A DNA stretch of 64,000 nt from Sphingomonadaceae bacterium (GCA_947453945.1 CANGJB010000002.1:79639-143638); one strand, 5' to 3'; shown: positions 9,093 to 18,895, numbered from the stretch's first letter. Notes: generated by a model not told the origin, from the letters alone. Program-made: numbers and translations.

Positions 9093-9821
9093 CTAACGCC
9101 GACGATAACGGAAGTACCAGACCTCGTGCCCTTGCGCGCGGGCCTTGGCTTCATAACGGGTCTCGGGCCAGCCACCGGGGCGCTTCTGGAAATCGGCGGG
9201 GGCCTGTGCCAGCCAGTCGAACTGGCCGGTATGGCCGCGCATGATCATCAGCGCGTGGCGCAGATAGACCGGGTGATCGGTGCCGAAGCGAAACTCGCCG
9301 CCGGGCTTCAGCTTGCGCGCGATCAGGTCCACCGGCCCGTCGTTCATCATGCGGCGCTTGGCGTGGCGCGCCTTGGGCCAGGGATCGGGGTGGAGCAGAT
9401 AGACGAACGAGAGCGCGCCATCGGGCACCCGCGCCAGCACTTCCAGCGCATCACCGTGGTGGATGCGCACGTTGCGGATCGGCATCCCGGTAGCGGCGCC
9501 ATCAGACCCGCGCCCGCCATCGACATGGACCAGCGCCTGCGCCACGCCATTGAGAAAGGGCTCCGCGCCGATGAAGCCGTGATCGGGCAGCATGTCCGCC
9601 CGGCCCGCCATATGTTCGCCGCCGCCGAAGCCGATTTCGAAATGGAGCGGGCAATCCCGGCCAAACAACGCCTCGGCCGTCACCGGACCTTCCGGTGGTA
9701 CCGCGATCTGCGGAAGCAGGGTTTCGATCAGCGCCTGCTGGCCGCTGCGCAGCGGCTTGCCCTTGGCGCGTCCATAAAGACGGTTGATGGTGAGCGGATC
9801 GCCCGGCTTGTGCGCGGTCAT
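9093..9821 (-). CDS. trmB: tRNA (guanine-N7-)-methyltransferase
   Basis: Methylates G46 in the variable loop of tRNAs using S-adenosylmethionine. The SAM-binding motif is HFEIGFGGGEH at about residues 59-69. The family motif VYLLHPDPWPKARHAKRR is present, as is GTDHPVYLRHAL near the C-terminus. At 242 residues it is of normal length. It is convergent with the PepSY gene and transcribed alone. The start ATG is the one giving the usual N-terminal INRLYGRAKGKPL segment. Confidence 0.95.
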   Translation of the reverse strand: MTAHKPGDPLTINRLYGRAKGKPLRSGQQALIETLLPQIAVPPEGPVTAEALFGRDCPLHFEIGFGGGEHMAGRADMLPDHGFIGAEPFLNGVAQALVHVDGGRGSDGAATGMPIRNVRIHHGDALEVLARVPDGALSFVYLLHPDPWPKARHAKRRMMNDGPVDLIARKLKPGGEFRFGTDHPVYLRHALMIMRGHTGQFDWLAQAPADFQKRPGGWPETRYEAKARAQGHEVWYFRYRRR

Positions 9822-9880
9822 GGTGCGGGCCTCTGGCAGCGCGGCGCCAAATGGTCAATGCGGCCGGTCAATGGTCCCGG

Positions 9881-12223
9881 TCAGAACCCGCGCCTGAAGC
9901 CCACGGTCCAGCGGCGCGGTGCACCCGGCCCCAGGAAACGCGGCGAGGAGGCACCCGGCGCTTCGGCCAGCGGGACCGAGCCGATCTCGCCGAAGGTGCC
10001 GAACGTGGCATGGCGGCGATCAAACAGATTGCGCACCTCCGCGAACAGCACGACCTCACGCAGCAGTTCGACCCGCGCGCGCAGATCGACGAGCATGTAG
10101 CCCGGAACCAGTGGCGCGCGGTTCGTATCGTCGCCCAGCAGCACTTGCCCGGACCGGGCAGAAAGCGTTCCGCCAAGGCTGAAGCGCCGCCACGCACCCA
10201 CTTTGCCGGCATAGTCGAGATCGAGATTGGCGCTGTGGCGCGGCACGCCGGGCAGACGGTCGCCCGGCCGCACGGTGATGGCGCCGTCCTCCTCCGCCGC
10301 CGGATTGCCGGGGCTGGCGATCCGCACGAGAGAGCGATTGGTCGCATCGCTGAAGGCATAGTTCGCCCCCACCCGAAACCCGCCGCGCGTGGCGCGGAGC
10401 GAAAGTTCGATCCCCTGCCGCCGCGCATTGCCAAGGTTCTGGAAATAGGCGCGGCCGCGCACACCCGAGGCCACGCGGCGGATCTCGTCGCGGCTATCCG
10501 CACGGTAGGCCGAGGCCAGCCACGAAACGCGCCAGCCGCCTGCACCGGCCTTGCCAGATGCACCCAGTTCCCATGTGCGCGCCACCACTTGCCGCAGCGG
10601 CGGATCGGCGACGAAGAAGTTGGCGAGGCTGCACGGCGCTTCCGGATCTGCGCACGAAAGCTCAGCCGGGGTCGGCGCGCGGTTCGTCTCGGCATAACCG
10701 GTGCGCAGCGACAGGCCGGGAGCGGCATCCCAATCCAGCTCCAACCCGGGATTGAGCCGGGTGAAGCTGTGCCGTCCATTAAGCGCGGTGCCGATCTGGT
10801 CATCCAGCCGGATCATCGCGTAGTTGTAACGCAGCCCAGCCTCCAGCCGCAGATCAGGCCCGAGGGGCAACGTCTCAGCAGCAAAGAAGCCGGCATAGAG
10901 GTTGTGCGTGATGACCGAGACCGGTGCGATCGCATTGTCATCCTGCGCAATCACCGGCCCTGCCGCACGCACCCCGCGCGTTGCATCCAGAGTGCCGAGT
11001 TCGGTCGAAGCGGCAAACGCGCTGCGTCCGTAATCGATGCTAGCGCCGATCGTGAGCACGTTGGACCCGCCCAGCAGTGGCTGCTTGTCGGTGATCTGCA
11101 CCAGTCCGCCCAGCGCGCGCGAATCCAGCGTGCCGCGATTGAACACGGCGTAGATCGGATCCCCTGCCAATGCCGAGATGGGACTGCCGAGCCGGTCGGT
11201 CAGGATATGGGCTTCCTCCCTACCGTCGATTTCGGATTCCAGGCACAGCAGCCCCGGCTCATCTTCACAGGGTTCGATATCGGCGGCATCGCCGTTGAGC
11301 GCCCGGCTGCGCTGCCATTGTGCATAGAACGCCGCCTGCAGCCGGGTTGTGGGCGCAAGATCGGCCCAGGGGTGGAGGCTGACGCGGGCGAAGCGGTTCT
11401 CGGTGCGATCAGGGTGCGTGAACACCGCCGCGCGCCGCACCGCCAGCAGCTCTTCTGGCACCGCGCCATTGCCGGTGAGCCCGGTGCTGGCGAGGATGAG
11501 CTTGGCGTGGAGCCCGGCCTCTGTGCCATCATAGCCAAGGTCCGCATAGCCGCTGGCGAGGCGCGAGGAGCTGAAATCGCGCCAGCCTTGCTCACCGCGC
11601 AGCTGCACGGCGGCAAAAGCGCTCCACCGCCCGGCCGCGCCGCCTGCAGCCACACTCACATCCCGTGCGCCGTAGGCACCCAGCGAGGCCGCACCAGTAA
11701 GGCCGGGTTCGCTGCGCCCGGTCGCAGTTTCAAGCACGAGCGCGCCCCCCAAAGCGTTCAGGCCGTAGACCGGGCTGGAATCGACCAGTTCCACCGAACG
11801 CAGCGCCGCATCCGGCACCAGATCAAGCGCGACCGTATCACCGAACGGCAAGTTGAACCGCGCGCCATCGAGGTAGGCGGCCAGCCCTTGCGCCTGCCCC
11901 TGCGCGCCCGAAGCGGTCTGGCCGCGATAGACCACGACCGGTTGCCAGGGATTGCCTTGCGCATCCTGTAGGGTGACACCGGGTAGCCGGCGGGTGAGCG
12001 CTCCGATCAGATCGGGCCGCCCGCTGCGGGCAAGATCTTCGCGCGAGAGCGTCAACGCGTCATCACGGTCCACCCCGCCGCCGGGGGCCGTGACGAGAAT
12101 GGTCGCATCGTTCTCGTTAACTTCCTGCGCCTGCAGCGGCACGGCAAGGCAGCACGGCGTGGCGGCGGAGAGCAGAGCGGCGAACCAGGTGCGGGAGGAA
12201 GAGAACCGGGCAACGAAGCGCAT
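9881..12223 (-). CDS. TonB-dependent outer-membrane receptor, substrate unknown
   Basis: A 780-residue receptor. The signal peptide ends near LAVPLQAQ, and a short plug region follows (LIGALTRRLPGVTLQDAQ; ALRSVELVDSSPVYGLNALGGALV). A long barrel ends in RRGF. The ATG at 12223 is preferred because it starts directly at the basic signal peptide, while an upstream in-frame codon adds twelve unlikely residues. No transporter or regulator gene sits next to it, so the ligand cannot be inferred. The plug resembles that of general TonB receptors rather than the siderophore subclass. Confidence 0.9.
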   Translation of the reverse strand: MRFVARFSSSRTWFAALLSAATPCCLAVPLQAQEVNENDATILVTAPGGGVDRDDALTLSREDLARSGRPDLIGALTRRLPGVTLQDAQGNPWQPVVVYRGQTASGAQGQAQGLAAYLDGARFNLPFGDTVALDLVPDAALRSVELVDSSPVYGLNALGGALVLETATGRSEPGLTGAASLGAYGARDVSVAAGGAAGRWSAFAAVQLRGEQGWRDFSSSRLASGYADLGYDGTEAGLHAKLILASTGLTGNGAVPEELLAVRRAAVFTHPDRTENRFARVSLHPWADLAPTTRLQAAFYAQWQRSRALNGDAADIEPCEDEPGLLCLESEIDGREEAHILTDRLGSPISALAGDPIYAVFNRGTLDSRALGGLVQITDKQPLLGGSNVLTIGASIDYGRSAFAASTELGTLDATRGVRAAGPVIAQDDNAIAPVSVITHNLYAGFFAAETLPLGPDLRLEAGLRYNYAMIRLDDQIGTALNGRHSFTRLNPGLELDWDAAPGLSLRTGYAETNRAPTPAELSCADPEAPCSLANFFVADPPLRQVVARTWELGASGKAGAGGWRVSWLASAYRADSRDEIRRVASGVRGRAYFQNLGNARRQGIELSLRATRGGFRVGANYAFSDATNRSLVRIASPGNPAAEEDGAITVRPGDRLPGVPRHSANLDLDYAGKVGAWRRFSLGGTLSARSGQVLLGDDTNRAPLVPGYMLVDLRARVELLREVVLFAEVRNLFDRRHATFGTFGEIGSVPLAEAPGASSPRFLGPGAPRRWTVGFRRGF

Positions 12224-12294
12224 GGGGGCGCATCTGCCGCCGCGAGTTGATGGCGTCAACCGCTCCTGTCTGGAGAGTGCGCTACAAACGCAAA

Positions 12295-12318
12295 CGGCCC
12301 GCCATTGCTGGCGGGCCG
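12295..12318 (-). terminator. Rho-independent terminator of ctrA
   Basis: A perfect 9-bp stem (CGGCCCGCC / GGCGGGCCG) with a 6-base loop. On the minus strand it is followed by the T-rich tract TTTGCGTTTG. It lies 43 bp past the ctrA stop codon. Confidence 0.8.
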
Positions 12319-12360
12319 CTCTGCGGGAGGAGGTCGATTACCGGGGGGTATCCGGCCTGA

Positions 12361-13062
12361 TCAGGCCGCTTCGACATCCAGCTTGTCATCCGGATCGCGC
12401 AGCACATAGCCGCGACCCCAGACGGTTTCGATGTAGTTCTCGCCGTCGCAGGCATGGGCCAGCTTCTTGCGCAGCTTGCAGATGAACACGTCGATGATCT
12501 TGAGTTCCGGCTCGTCCATCCCGCCATAGAGATGGTTGAGGAACATTTCCTTGGTCAGCGTGGTGCCCTTGCGCAGCGAAAGCAGCTCGAGCATCGCGTA
12601 TTCCTTGCCCGTCAGGTGGACGCGGGCGCTATCGACCTCGACCGTCTTGGCGTCGAGATTGACCGAAAGCTTGCCGGTGCGAATGACCGACTGCGAATGG
12701 CCCTTCGAGCGGCGCACCACGGCGTGGATGCGGGCGATGAGCTCTTCGCGGTGGAACGGCTTGGTCACGTAATCATCGGCGCCGAAGCCGAAGCTGCGCA
12801 CCTTGGAATCCATTTCGGCAATGCCGGAGAGGATCAGCACCGGGGTCTGCACCTTGGCGACGCGCAGCTTCTTGAGCACGTCATAACCATGCATATCCGG
12901 CAGGTTCAGGTCGAGCAGGATGATATCGTAATCATACAGCTTGCCCAGATCGAGGCCTTCTTCGCCAAGATCGGTTGCATAGACATTGAAGCCTTCGGTG
13001 GTGAGCATGAGCTCGATTGCCTTGGCCGTAGTCGGCTCGTCCTCGATCAACAGCACGCGCAT
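12361..13062 (-). CDS. ctrA: Cell-cycle response regulator CtrA
   Basis: Master OmpR-family response regulator of alphaproteobacteria. It binds TTAA-N7-TTAAC boxes to control division, motility and DNA methylation genes. The receiver domain has the acidic pair at residues 7-8, phospho-acceptor D51 in ILLDLNLPD, and the conserved K near residue 101. The winged-helix DNA-binding domain carries [12 protein letters not shown] and the recognition region [13 protein letters not shown]. The 233-residue length and sequence are close to the Caulobacter protein. The C-terminus ends in Ala-Ala, the feature required for ClpXP turnover in Caulobacter. The gene is monocistronic, with its own terminator. 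Confidence 0.97.
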   Translation of the reverse strand: MRVLLIEDEPTTAKAIELMLTTEGFNVYATDLGEEGLDLGKLYDYDIILLDLNLPDMHGYDVLKKLRVAKVQTPVLILSGIAEMDSKVRSFGFGADDYVTKPFHREELIARIHAVVRRSKGHSQSVIRTGKLSVNLDAKTVEVDSARVHLTGKEYAMLELLSLRKGTTLTKEMFLNHLYGGMDEPELKIIDVFICKLRKKLAHACDGENYIETVWGRGYVLRDPDDKLDVEAA

Positions 13063-13155
13063 GGATTAGCCCCTTATTGCCATTCCCCGATAGCGATCAG
13101 CCCCTCACTCAGGGCCTTCGCCGTCATTAACCATATGACCAATGAACATGAAAGG

Positions 13156-13170
13156 TTAATTTATCGTAAG
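13156..13170 (-). promoter_or_regulatory. Possible weak CtrA autoregulatory box
   Basis: On the minus strand it reads CTTA-N7-TTAACC, two mismatches from the CtrA consensus, about 95-110 bp upstream of the ctrA start. CtrA is known to control its own promoter in Caulobacter. The match alone is weak. Confidence 0.25.
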
Positions 13171-13324
13171 CGTCGCGACCGGTACTGCGCGCATGAAGCG
13201 CCAGCCACATCTACGGAAAGGCGGTAAAAAGTCTTTCCACGTCAACATTTAAGGTCTGTTTTGCGACTAACGGTAGGCGCCGCAACCCATAACGAAGCGA
13301 GAAACCTTTTTAAGGGGACGGCCC

Positions 13325-14365
13325 TTATTTGGCGGTAACGGCGCCCGGCACGCCGATCGCAACGGCCACATCGCGCAGCTTGCGCGTGGCCGCAGTATCG
13401 GCGCGGAAGGCGGCAATCCCGCCCTGGAACGCCTTGGCCGCCTTGCCGGGCTCTCCCAGCTGCATCCGGCTGCGCATCAGCATGATCCAGCCTTCGGCAT
13501 TGGCGGGTTCTTTCGCGAGCTTGGCTTCCAGCCCGTCGACCATGCCGCGGATCATGGCTTGCTGCTGTGCTTGCGGAAGCGCGGACGCCGCCTTGATCTC
13601 CGCCGAGGACGGCCCGGGAATCGCGCCCGGCGCGGCAGATGCGCCATTGCTGCCGGCCGGCGCGGCAAACTGGGCGGCCGCGAGCCGTTCCTCGTAAGGG
13701 ATCTTGTGCCGATCCCCTACGTTCTTGATCACCGCGCGAATATCCTCGGCATAAGGCGCGTCGGAAGGCGTATCCTTGAGCAGCGCGAACCAGGCGTCGA
13801 TCGCCCGGCGGTGCTGCCCAGCAAGATCGATTGCCACGGCGCGGAAATAGCGCGCGCGGGCATCCTTGGGATCGAGCTTGAGCGCCTTCTTGAAGGCGGC
13901 CTGCGCATCGCGCGGGATCCTGCCTTCGGTCTTGCTGGCCAGCACCTGAGCTTCACCCAGGAACGAAAACGTCTCGGCATTGCTCGGATCGAGCTTGGTC
14001 GCTTCCTTGAGGGCGGTTGCTGCCTCGGCAAAATGCTGGGTCTGGAAATAGGACCAGCCGAGCATGCGCCAGCCAGCAGCATCATCGGGCTTTTCCTTGA
14101 GCCGTGCTTCGAGCCGGGCGATCACATCATCGACAGAGGGCGCCTTGCTTTCAGTCGGCGCAGGCGGCTTGACGATGATCGCTGCGTCGCGCTGTCCGCG
14201 CCACACCGCAGTGCCCCCCGCCGCTGCGGCGACTACCGCTGCAAGGGCCAGCACCATCAAGCCACCTCGCCGCGAACCGGACGAAGCCGAACGGCTGGCG
14301 GGCGCTGCGGCAGCCTCGGGAGATACGGCGAGCTGGGCGTTCGGCGTAGGTTCGGCCTCAGTCAT
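13325..14365 (-). CDS. TPR protein resembling cytochrome c biogenesis factor CcmI/CycH
   Basis: A 346-residue membrane-anchored periplasmic protein. One TM helix lies at about residues 36-54. TPR motifs follow at about 80-190 (DDAAGWRMLGWSYFQTQ, NAETFSFLGEAQVLA, DARARYFRAVAIDLAG). A C-terminal segment contains another TPR (NAEGWIMLMRSRMQLG). The arrangement matches the C-terminal part of CcmI, which presents apocytochrome c to the heme lyase. However, the CcmI N-terminal two-helix region is shortened and no other ccm gene is nearby, so a general TPR assembly factor is possible. Confidence 0.7.
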   Translation of the reverse strand: MTEAEPTPNAQLAVSPEAAAAPASRSASSGSRRGGLMVLALAAVVAAAAGGTAVWRGQRDAAIIVKPPAPTESKAPSVDDVIARLEARLKEKPDDAAGWRMLGWSYFQTQHFAEAATALKEATKLDPSNAETFSFLGEAQVLASKTEGRIPRDAQAAFKKALKLDPKDARARYFRAVAIDLAGQHRRAIDAWFALLKDTPSDAPYAEDIRAVIKNVGDRHKIPYEERLAAAQFAAPAGSNGASAAPGAIPGPSSAEIKAASALPQAQQQAMIRGMVDGLEAKLAKEPANAEGWIMLMRSRMQLGEPGKAAKAFQGGIAAFRADTAATRKLRDVAVAIGVPGAVTAK

Positions 14366-14475
14366 CGCGTGCTCCCCGGCGTGCCATGATCGGCGCTACT
14401 CTTGCTACGGGCATATCCTCTGCCGACGGTGCCTTGCAAGCCGTGGCGGCCAAGGCAGCGGTCGCGGTACTATCC

Positions 14476-16032
14476 CTAGCGCACCCCGGCCAGCGTCTTC
14501 TGGCGGCGGCGCTGCACCGAACTGCCGAGCCCGATCGCCTCGCGGTATTTGGCCACCGTCCGCCGCGCGAGATCGAACCCGCGGCCCTTGAGCAGATCGA
14601 CCAGCGCATCATCCGAAAGCACGGCCTTGGCATCCTCCGCGTCGATCAGCTGGCGGATCGCCGCTTTCACCGCCTCTGCGGAAACGGCGCTCTCTCCGTC
14701 GGACGAGGCGACGCCCGAGGTGAAGAAGTACTTCAGCTCGAACGTGCCGCGCGCGCAGTGGAGATATTTGTTCGAGGTGACCCGGCTCACGGTCGATTCG
14801 TGCATGGAAATCGCCTCGGCGACCGTGCGCAATGTCAGCGGCTTCAGGTGCGCGACACCCAGCTGGAAGAAGCCTTCCTGCTGCTTCACGATTTCCGCCG
14901 CCACTTTCAGGATCGTCTTCTGCCGCTGGTCCAGCGCCTTCAGCAGCCAGTTGGCATCGGCCAGCCGCTCGCCCAGCCACGCCTTGGCGTCTTTGGCCAC
15001 GCAGGCATGGCGCATCTCCACATAATAGCGCCGGTTGACGACGAGGCGCGGCAACGTGGCCGGATTGAGTGCGATGTCCCAGCCCGGCGTCCCGTCGTCA
15101 CCGATTACGGCCTGGACGAGGATATCGGGCACCACCGCTTCGGCCGGGCCGCTGCCGAAACGCAGGCCGGGCTTTGGATCATAGCCGCGCAGCTCGCGCA
15201 GCATGTCGGCAAAGTCCTCGTCATCGACCTGGCAAAGCCGCTTGAGGCGCGCGATCTCGCCGCGCGCAAGCAGGTCGAGGTTCTCGATCAGCCGCGCCAT
15301 GCAGGGATCATGGCGATCGGCTTCGCGCGCCTGCAGAGCAATGCATTCGCCCAAGCTGCGCGCGCCCACGCCAGTCGGATCGAGCGACTGCACCAGCGCC
15401 AGCGCCGCCTGCATGGCCACCAGCGGCAGGCCGAGCGCGCTGCCTGCCTCTTCGAGCGTGGTGGTGAGGTAGCCCGCTTCTTCGATATGATCGATCAGCC
15501 AGCGCGCCGCGAACAACAAGGCCGGATCGGACGTGACCGCGCCGATCTGCGCGTGGAGATGCTCCGCCAGCGTCTCGCCCGCGCCGCCGCGCTCGTCGAT
15601 ATCGGGGCCCTCACCGCCGCCGTTACCGGCGCCGCTGCTGAAATCACCGCCGAGGCTATCGGGAAAATCGGCCCGGGCGCCATCGCTGGAAGCACCGTCG
15701 CCCGTATCGCGGTCGCGGTCGAGCGCGCCTGCGTCGATATCGAGCGGGCGGTCATCCGCCGCGCGCCCCTCGCTGACGAGTTGGTCCACCGGCGAGGTTT
15801 CAAGGTGCGTGCGGCGCAGCGCTTCGGGCTCGCCTTCGAATCCGGTTTCGGTGCCGCCGCCATCCGGAATGCCGTCACCCATTTCGAGCAATGGATTGGA
15901 ATCCAGTGCATCACCAATGAAGGCTTCGATCTCCAGATTCGAGAGCGCCAGCAGCTTGATCGCCTGCTGGAGCTGCGGGGTCATGACCAGTGACTGGCTC
16001 TGGCGGAGATCGAGCCGCGGACCCAGCGCCAT
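14476..16032 (-). CDS. rpoN: RNA polymerase sigma-54 factor
   Basis: Directs RNA polymerase to -24/-12 promoters, with activation by AAA+ enhancer-binding proteins. The N-terminal glutamine-rich region I (RLDLRQSQSLVMTPQLQQAI) is at residues 6-25. An acidic, low-complexity region II covers about 60-150. The core-binding domain follows, then the HTH (VAEAISMHESTVSRVTSNKY), and the RpoN box ARRTVAKYRE near the C-terminus. At 518 residues it is normal for alphaproteobacteria. It is encoded 44 bp after lptB on the same strand, the usual gene order. Confidence 0.97.
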   Translation of the reverse strand: MALGPRLDLRQSQSLVMTPQLQQAIKLLALSNLEIEAFIGDALDSNPLLEMGDGIPDGGGTETGFEGEPEALRRTHLETSPVDQLVSEGRAADDRPLDIDAGALDRDRDTGDGASSDGARADFPDSLGGDFSSGAGNGGGEGPDIDERGGAGETLAEHLHAQIGAVTSDPALLFAARWLIDHIEEAGYLTTTLEEAGSALGLPLVAMQAALALVQSLDPTGVGARSLGECIALQAREADRHDPCMARLIENLDLLARGEIARLKRLCQVDDEDFADMLRELRGYDPKPGLRFGSGPAEAVVPDILVQAVIGDDGTPGWDIALNPATLPRLVVNRRYYVEMRHACVAKDAKAWLGERLADANWLLKALDQRQKTILKVAAEIVKQQEGFFQLGVAHLKPLTLRTVAEAISMHESTVSRVTSNKYLHCARGTFELKYFFTSGVASSDGESAVSAEAVKAAIRQLIDAEDAKAVLSDDALVDLLKGRGFDLARRTVAKYREAIGLGSSVQRRRQKTLAGVR

Positions 16033-16076
16033 TGCCCGCTATCCTCCCGGCTGCGGCGGCATCACGCCAGCAAGCA

Positions 16077-16859
16077 TCATAGGGTGAAGCCTTCGCCCAG
16101 ATAAAGCCGGCGCACATTGGCATCGGCAACCAGCGCTTCGGGGCTGCCGGAAAACAGCACTTGCCCGCCATAGATGATGCAGGCGCGATCCACGATATCG
16201 AGCGTCTCGCGCACGTTGTGATCGGTGATCAGCACGCCGATGCCCCGGTTCTTGAGATCGATCACCAGATGGCGGATATCGCTGATCGAAAGCGGGTCGA
16301 TCCCGGCGAACGGCTCGTCGAGCAGGATGATCGAGGGATTGGCCGCCAGCGCGCGCGCGATTTCGCAGCGCCGACGCTCGCCGCCCGAGAGCGCCATGGC
16401 AGGAGCCGTGCGCAGGCGGGTGAGGCCGAATTCATCGAGCAGGCGATTGAGCTCTGCAGCGCGGGTCTCCCGGTCGGGCTCGACCAATTCGAGCACCGTC
16501 AGGATGTTCTGCTCAACCGTCATGCCCCGGAAGATCGAGGTTTCCTGCGGCAGATAGCCAAGGCCGAGAATCGCGCGGCGGTACATCGGCAGGCGCGTGA
16601 TATCGACCCCATCGAGCAAGATGCGCCCTGAATCCGGCCGCACCAGGCCCATGATGGAATAGAAGCAAGTGGTCTTGCCCGCGCCATTGGGCCCCAGCAG
16701 GCCGAGCACCTCGCCCTTGCCGACAGACAGCGAGATATCGGTGAGCACGGCACGCTTGTCGTAGCTCTTGGCGATGGAGACCACTTCCAGTCCGCCCCGC
16801 TCAAGGGCTGCATGGTTGGTCGCACTGGCGGGCATTTCGTCCATAGGAAGATGGTCCAT
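16077..16859 (-). CDS. lptB: LPS export ABC transporter ATP-binding protein
   Basis: ATPase subunit of the LptB2FG machine that pulls LPS from the inner membrane to the outer membrane. Walker A is GPNGAGKTT, the signature is LSGGERRR, Walker B is IILLDEPFAGID, and the switch His is in LITDHNVRET. The C-terminal Lpt-specific tail RLYLGEGF is present. An in-frame ATG at 16925 would add 22 residues of low-quality leader; the ATG at 16859 is preferred, and 16844 or 16835 are also possible. It is likely co-transcribed with rpoN. lptA and lptC, which often precede it, are not in this window. Confidence 0.93.
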   Translation of the reverse strand: MDHLPMDEMPASATNHAALERGGLEVVSIAKSYDKRAVLTDISLSVGKGEVLGLLGPNGAGKTTCFYSIMGLVRPDSGRILLDGVDITRLPMYRRAILGLGYLPQETSIFRGMTVEQNILTVLELVEPDRETRAAELNRLLDEFGLTRLRTAPAMALSGGERRRCEIARALAANPSIILLDEPFAGIDPLSISDIRHLVIDLKNRGIGVLITDHNVRETLDIVDRACIIYGGQVLFSGSPEALVADANVRRLYLGEGFTL

Positions 16860-17036
16860 AGCCGGGTCCGCGGCCCGGGCAAAGCCCGTCTGCGCGCCTT
16901 TGGCAGGATTTATGCATGGTTGCATAATTACCGATCACGCGCGGAGCCGATCCGGCACGGCAAACACTGCGGTGCTTGAAAGAGGGCGTCAGCCGTGGTC
17001 TATTCGCTGCGGAGAGAAAAAACGGGGGCACAACCG

Positions 17037-17420
17037 ATGCGCAAAGCAATTGCCGCGGACCTGGAAGGCGAAAGCAAGACCATGCAGGGCCATGCCCTCG
17101 ATTGGCGCAAGCGGATGAGCGACACTGTCGCCTACAGCCTGCTGGCCTACACCAGCCTGCAGATCTTCGTGACCTTGCGGACGCTAGAAGGCTCTGGCGG
17201 CTCGATGTTGCCGATGATCGCTCTGGTCGTGCTCGTCGCCGGGATCATCCCCATGTTCCGCCACTTCGAGCGCCGCTGGGAAGCGCTGAGCGACGCCGAG
17301 GCCGCCGACCCTGCGAGGCGCGCCGATTTCCGCCGCGACCAACTGGCAGTCTGGGCCGTCGCGGTCGGCCTGCCGTTTCTGCTCGCCGCCGTGTTCCGTA
17401 TGCTTGTCACGCTGTTCTGA
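17037..17420 (+). CDS. Small two-helix membrane protein, unknown function
   Basis: A 127-residue protein. A soluble N-terminus is followed by hydrophobic segments at about residues 33-50, 55-72 and 105-125, separated by a charged loop (HFERRWEALSDAEAADPARR). I do not recognise the family; similar short proteins occur in sphingomonad genomes. A GGGGG ribosome-binding tract lies eight bases before the chosen ATG, which is why it is preferred to an earlier GTG. It is divergent from lptB. Confidence 0.65.
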   Translation: MRKAIAADLEGESKTMQGHALDWRKRMSDTVAYSLLAYTSLQIFVTLRTLEGSGGSMLPMIALVVLVAGIIPMFRHFERRWEALSDAEAADPARRADFRRDQLAVWAVAVGLPFLLAAVFRMLVTLF

Positions 17421-17548
17421 GCGGTCGACCTGATTCGTCGGTCTGCCTGGTCGGTTTGATTGCAGGGCAGCCACGCGCGGGCTAGACCGCGTGGTGATGG
17501 CGCCGGTTCTCCGGGGCCGGCTGATCCCTTGAAAGGCCCTTCACACCG

Positions 17549-18895
17549 ATGCTTTCCCCCCAAGAGGCCCAGGCGCGCTGCGCGGCGCTGATCGAGCGCG
17601 CCCTGCGCGCCGGCGCCGAGGCAGGCGATGCCGTCTATATCGCCGATTCATCCGAAGCCGTCTCGGTCAGGCTCGGCGCGCTTGAGGATGTCGAGCGCTC
17701 CGAATCCGAACATATCGGCCTGCGCGTCTTTGTCGGCGGGGCTTCCGCTTCGATCGGCTCGACCGACCTTGGCGATGGCGCGCTGGACGAACTGGCCAGC
17801 CGCGCGGTGGATATGGCCCGCGCCGCGCCAGCGGACCGATTTGCCGGACTCGCGCCCGAGGAGCTTCTGCTGCGCGCGGACGTTGCCGATCTCGATCTGG
17901 TCGACGCTGACGAACCCGATCCGCAAACGCTGCGCCGCTGGGCGGAAGAAGCGGAGGACGCCGCGCGCGCAGTACCCGGCGTGACCAACAGCGAAGGCGG
18001 CAGCGCGAGCGCTGGGCGCGGCGTGGTCGCGCTAGCCACCAGCCACGGCTTTGCCGGTGGCTATGCAGCAACCAGCCACGGCCGCTCGGCCAGCGTACTT
18101 GCCGGGACGGGCGGCGGGATGCAGCGCGACTATTCCTGGCGCAGCGCGCGCCACGCGGCCGACCTGCCCTCGCCCGCTGCCATCGGACGCGAAGCTGGGG
18201 AACGCACCGTCGCCCGGGTCGATCCGGGCCGCGTGAAAAGCGGCACCTATTCCATCGTGTTCGATCCGCGTGTCGGCAGTTCGTTGGTCGGGCACCTGCT
18301 CGGCGCGATTTCGGGATCGGCCATTGCGCGGCGCGCCAGCTTCCTGCTGGGCAAGGACGGCGCGCAGATCTTCGATTCCACGATCACCATTGCCGAGGAT
18401 CCGCTGCGCTTGCGCGGCCCCCGCTCGCGCCCGTTCGATGGCGAGGGGCTGGCAACCGCACCGCGCCTGCTGGTCGAGAAGGGCTGCCTGACAGGCTGGC
18501 TGATGGACACGGCTTCCGCGCGGCAACTTGGCGCTTCCCCCACCGGCCACGCCTCACGCGGGGGATCGGGCGCACCGCATGTCACCGCGGGCAATCTTGT
18601 GCTCCAGCCCGGCACAGTGAGCCGCGAGGCGCTGATGGCCGACATCGCTGACGGGATCTATGTGACCGAGCTGATCGGCCACGGCGTAAACGGCGTGACC
18701 GGTGACTACAGCCGCGGCGCCTCGGGCTTCCGCATCGTCAAGGGCGAGATCGCCGGGCCGATTGCCGAATTCACCGTGGCCGGCAACCTGATCGACATGT
18801 TCGCCCGGCTAGTCGCGGCGGATGATCTCGAAACCTGGCGCGGCATTGATGTGCCGACGCTCAGGATCGACGGGCTCAGCGTCGCGGGGGATTGA
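17549..18895 (+). CDS. pmbA: Metalloprotease-related protein PmbA/TldE
   Basis: Subunit of the TldD/TldE heterodimeric protease that digests unfolded peptides and matures some ribosomally made peptides. TldE itself carries no active site. The 448-residue length and the motifs SEGGSASAGRG, GSSLVGHLLGAISGSAIARRASFL and ELIGHGVNGVTGDYSRGASGF are typical of the family. The conserved final segment TVAGNLIDMF is present. The catalytic partner TldD is not in the window. Gene ends in a hairpin shared with the convergent ppa. Confidence 0.92.
   Translation: MLSPQEAQARCAALIERALRAGAEAGDAVYIADSSEAVSVRLGALEDVERSESEHIGLRVFVGGASASIGSTDLGDGALDELASRAVDMARAAPADRFAGLAPEELLLRADVADLDLVDADEPDPQTLRRWAEEAEDAARAVPGVTNSEGGSASAGRGVVALATSHGFAGGYAATSHGRSASVLAGTGGGMQRDYSWRSARHAADLPSPAAIGREAGERTVARVDPGRVKSGTYSIVFDPRVGSSLVGHLLGAISGSAIARRASFLLGKDGAQIFDSTITIAEDPLRLRGPRSRPFDGEGLATAPRLLVEKGCLTGWLMDTASARQLGASPTGHASRGGSGAPHVTAGNLVLQPGTVSREALMADIADGIYVTELIGHGVNGVTGDYSRGASGFRIVKGEIAGPIAEFTVAGNLIDMFARLVAADDLETWRGIDVPTLRIDGLSVAGD

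Noticed and set aside
9851..11971. 706-codon open frame antisense to the second TonB receptor
   Set aside because: Product is Arg/His/Gln-rich with no domain; it is a mirror of the GC-rich codon pattern of the real gene on the other strand.
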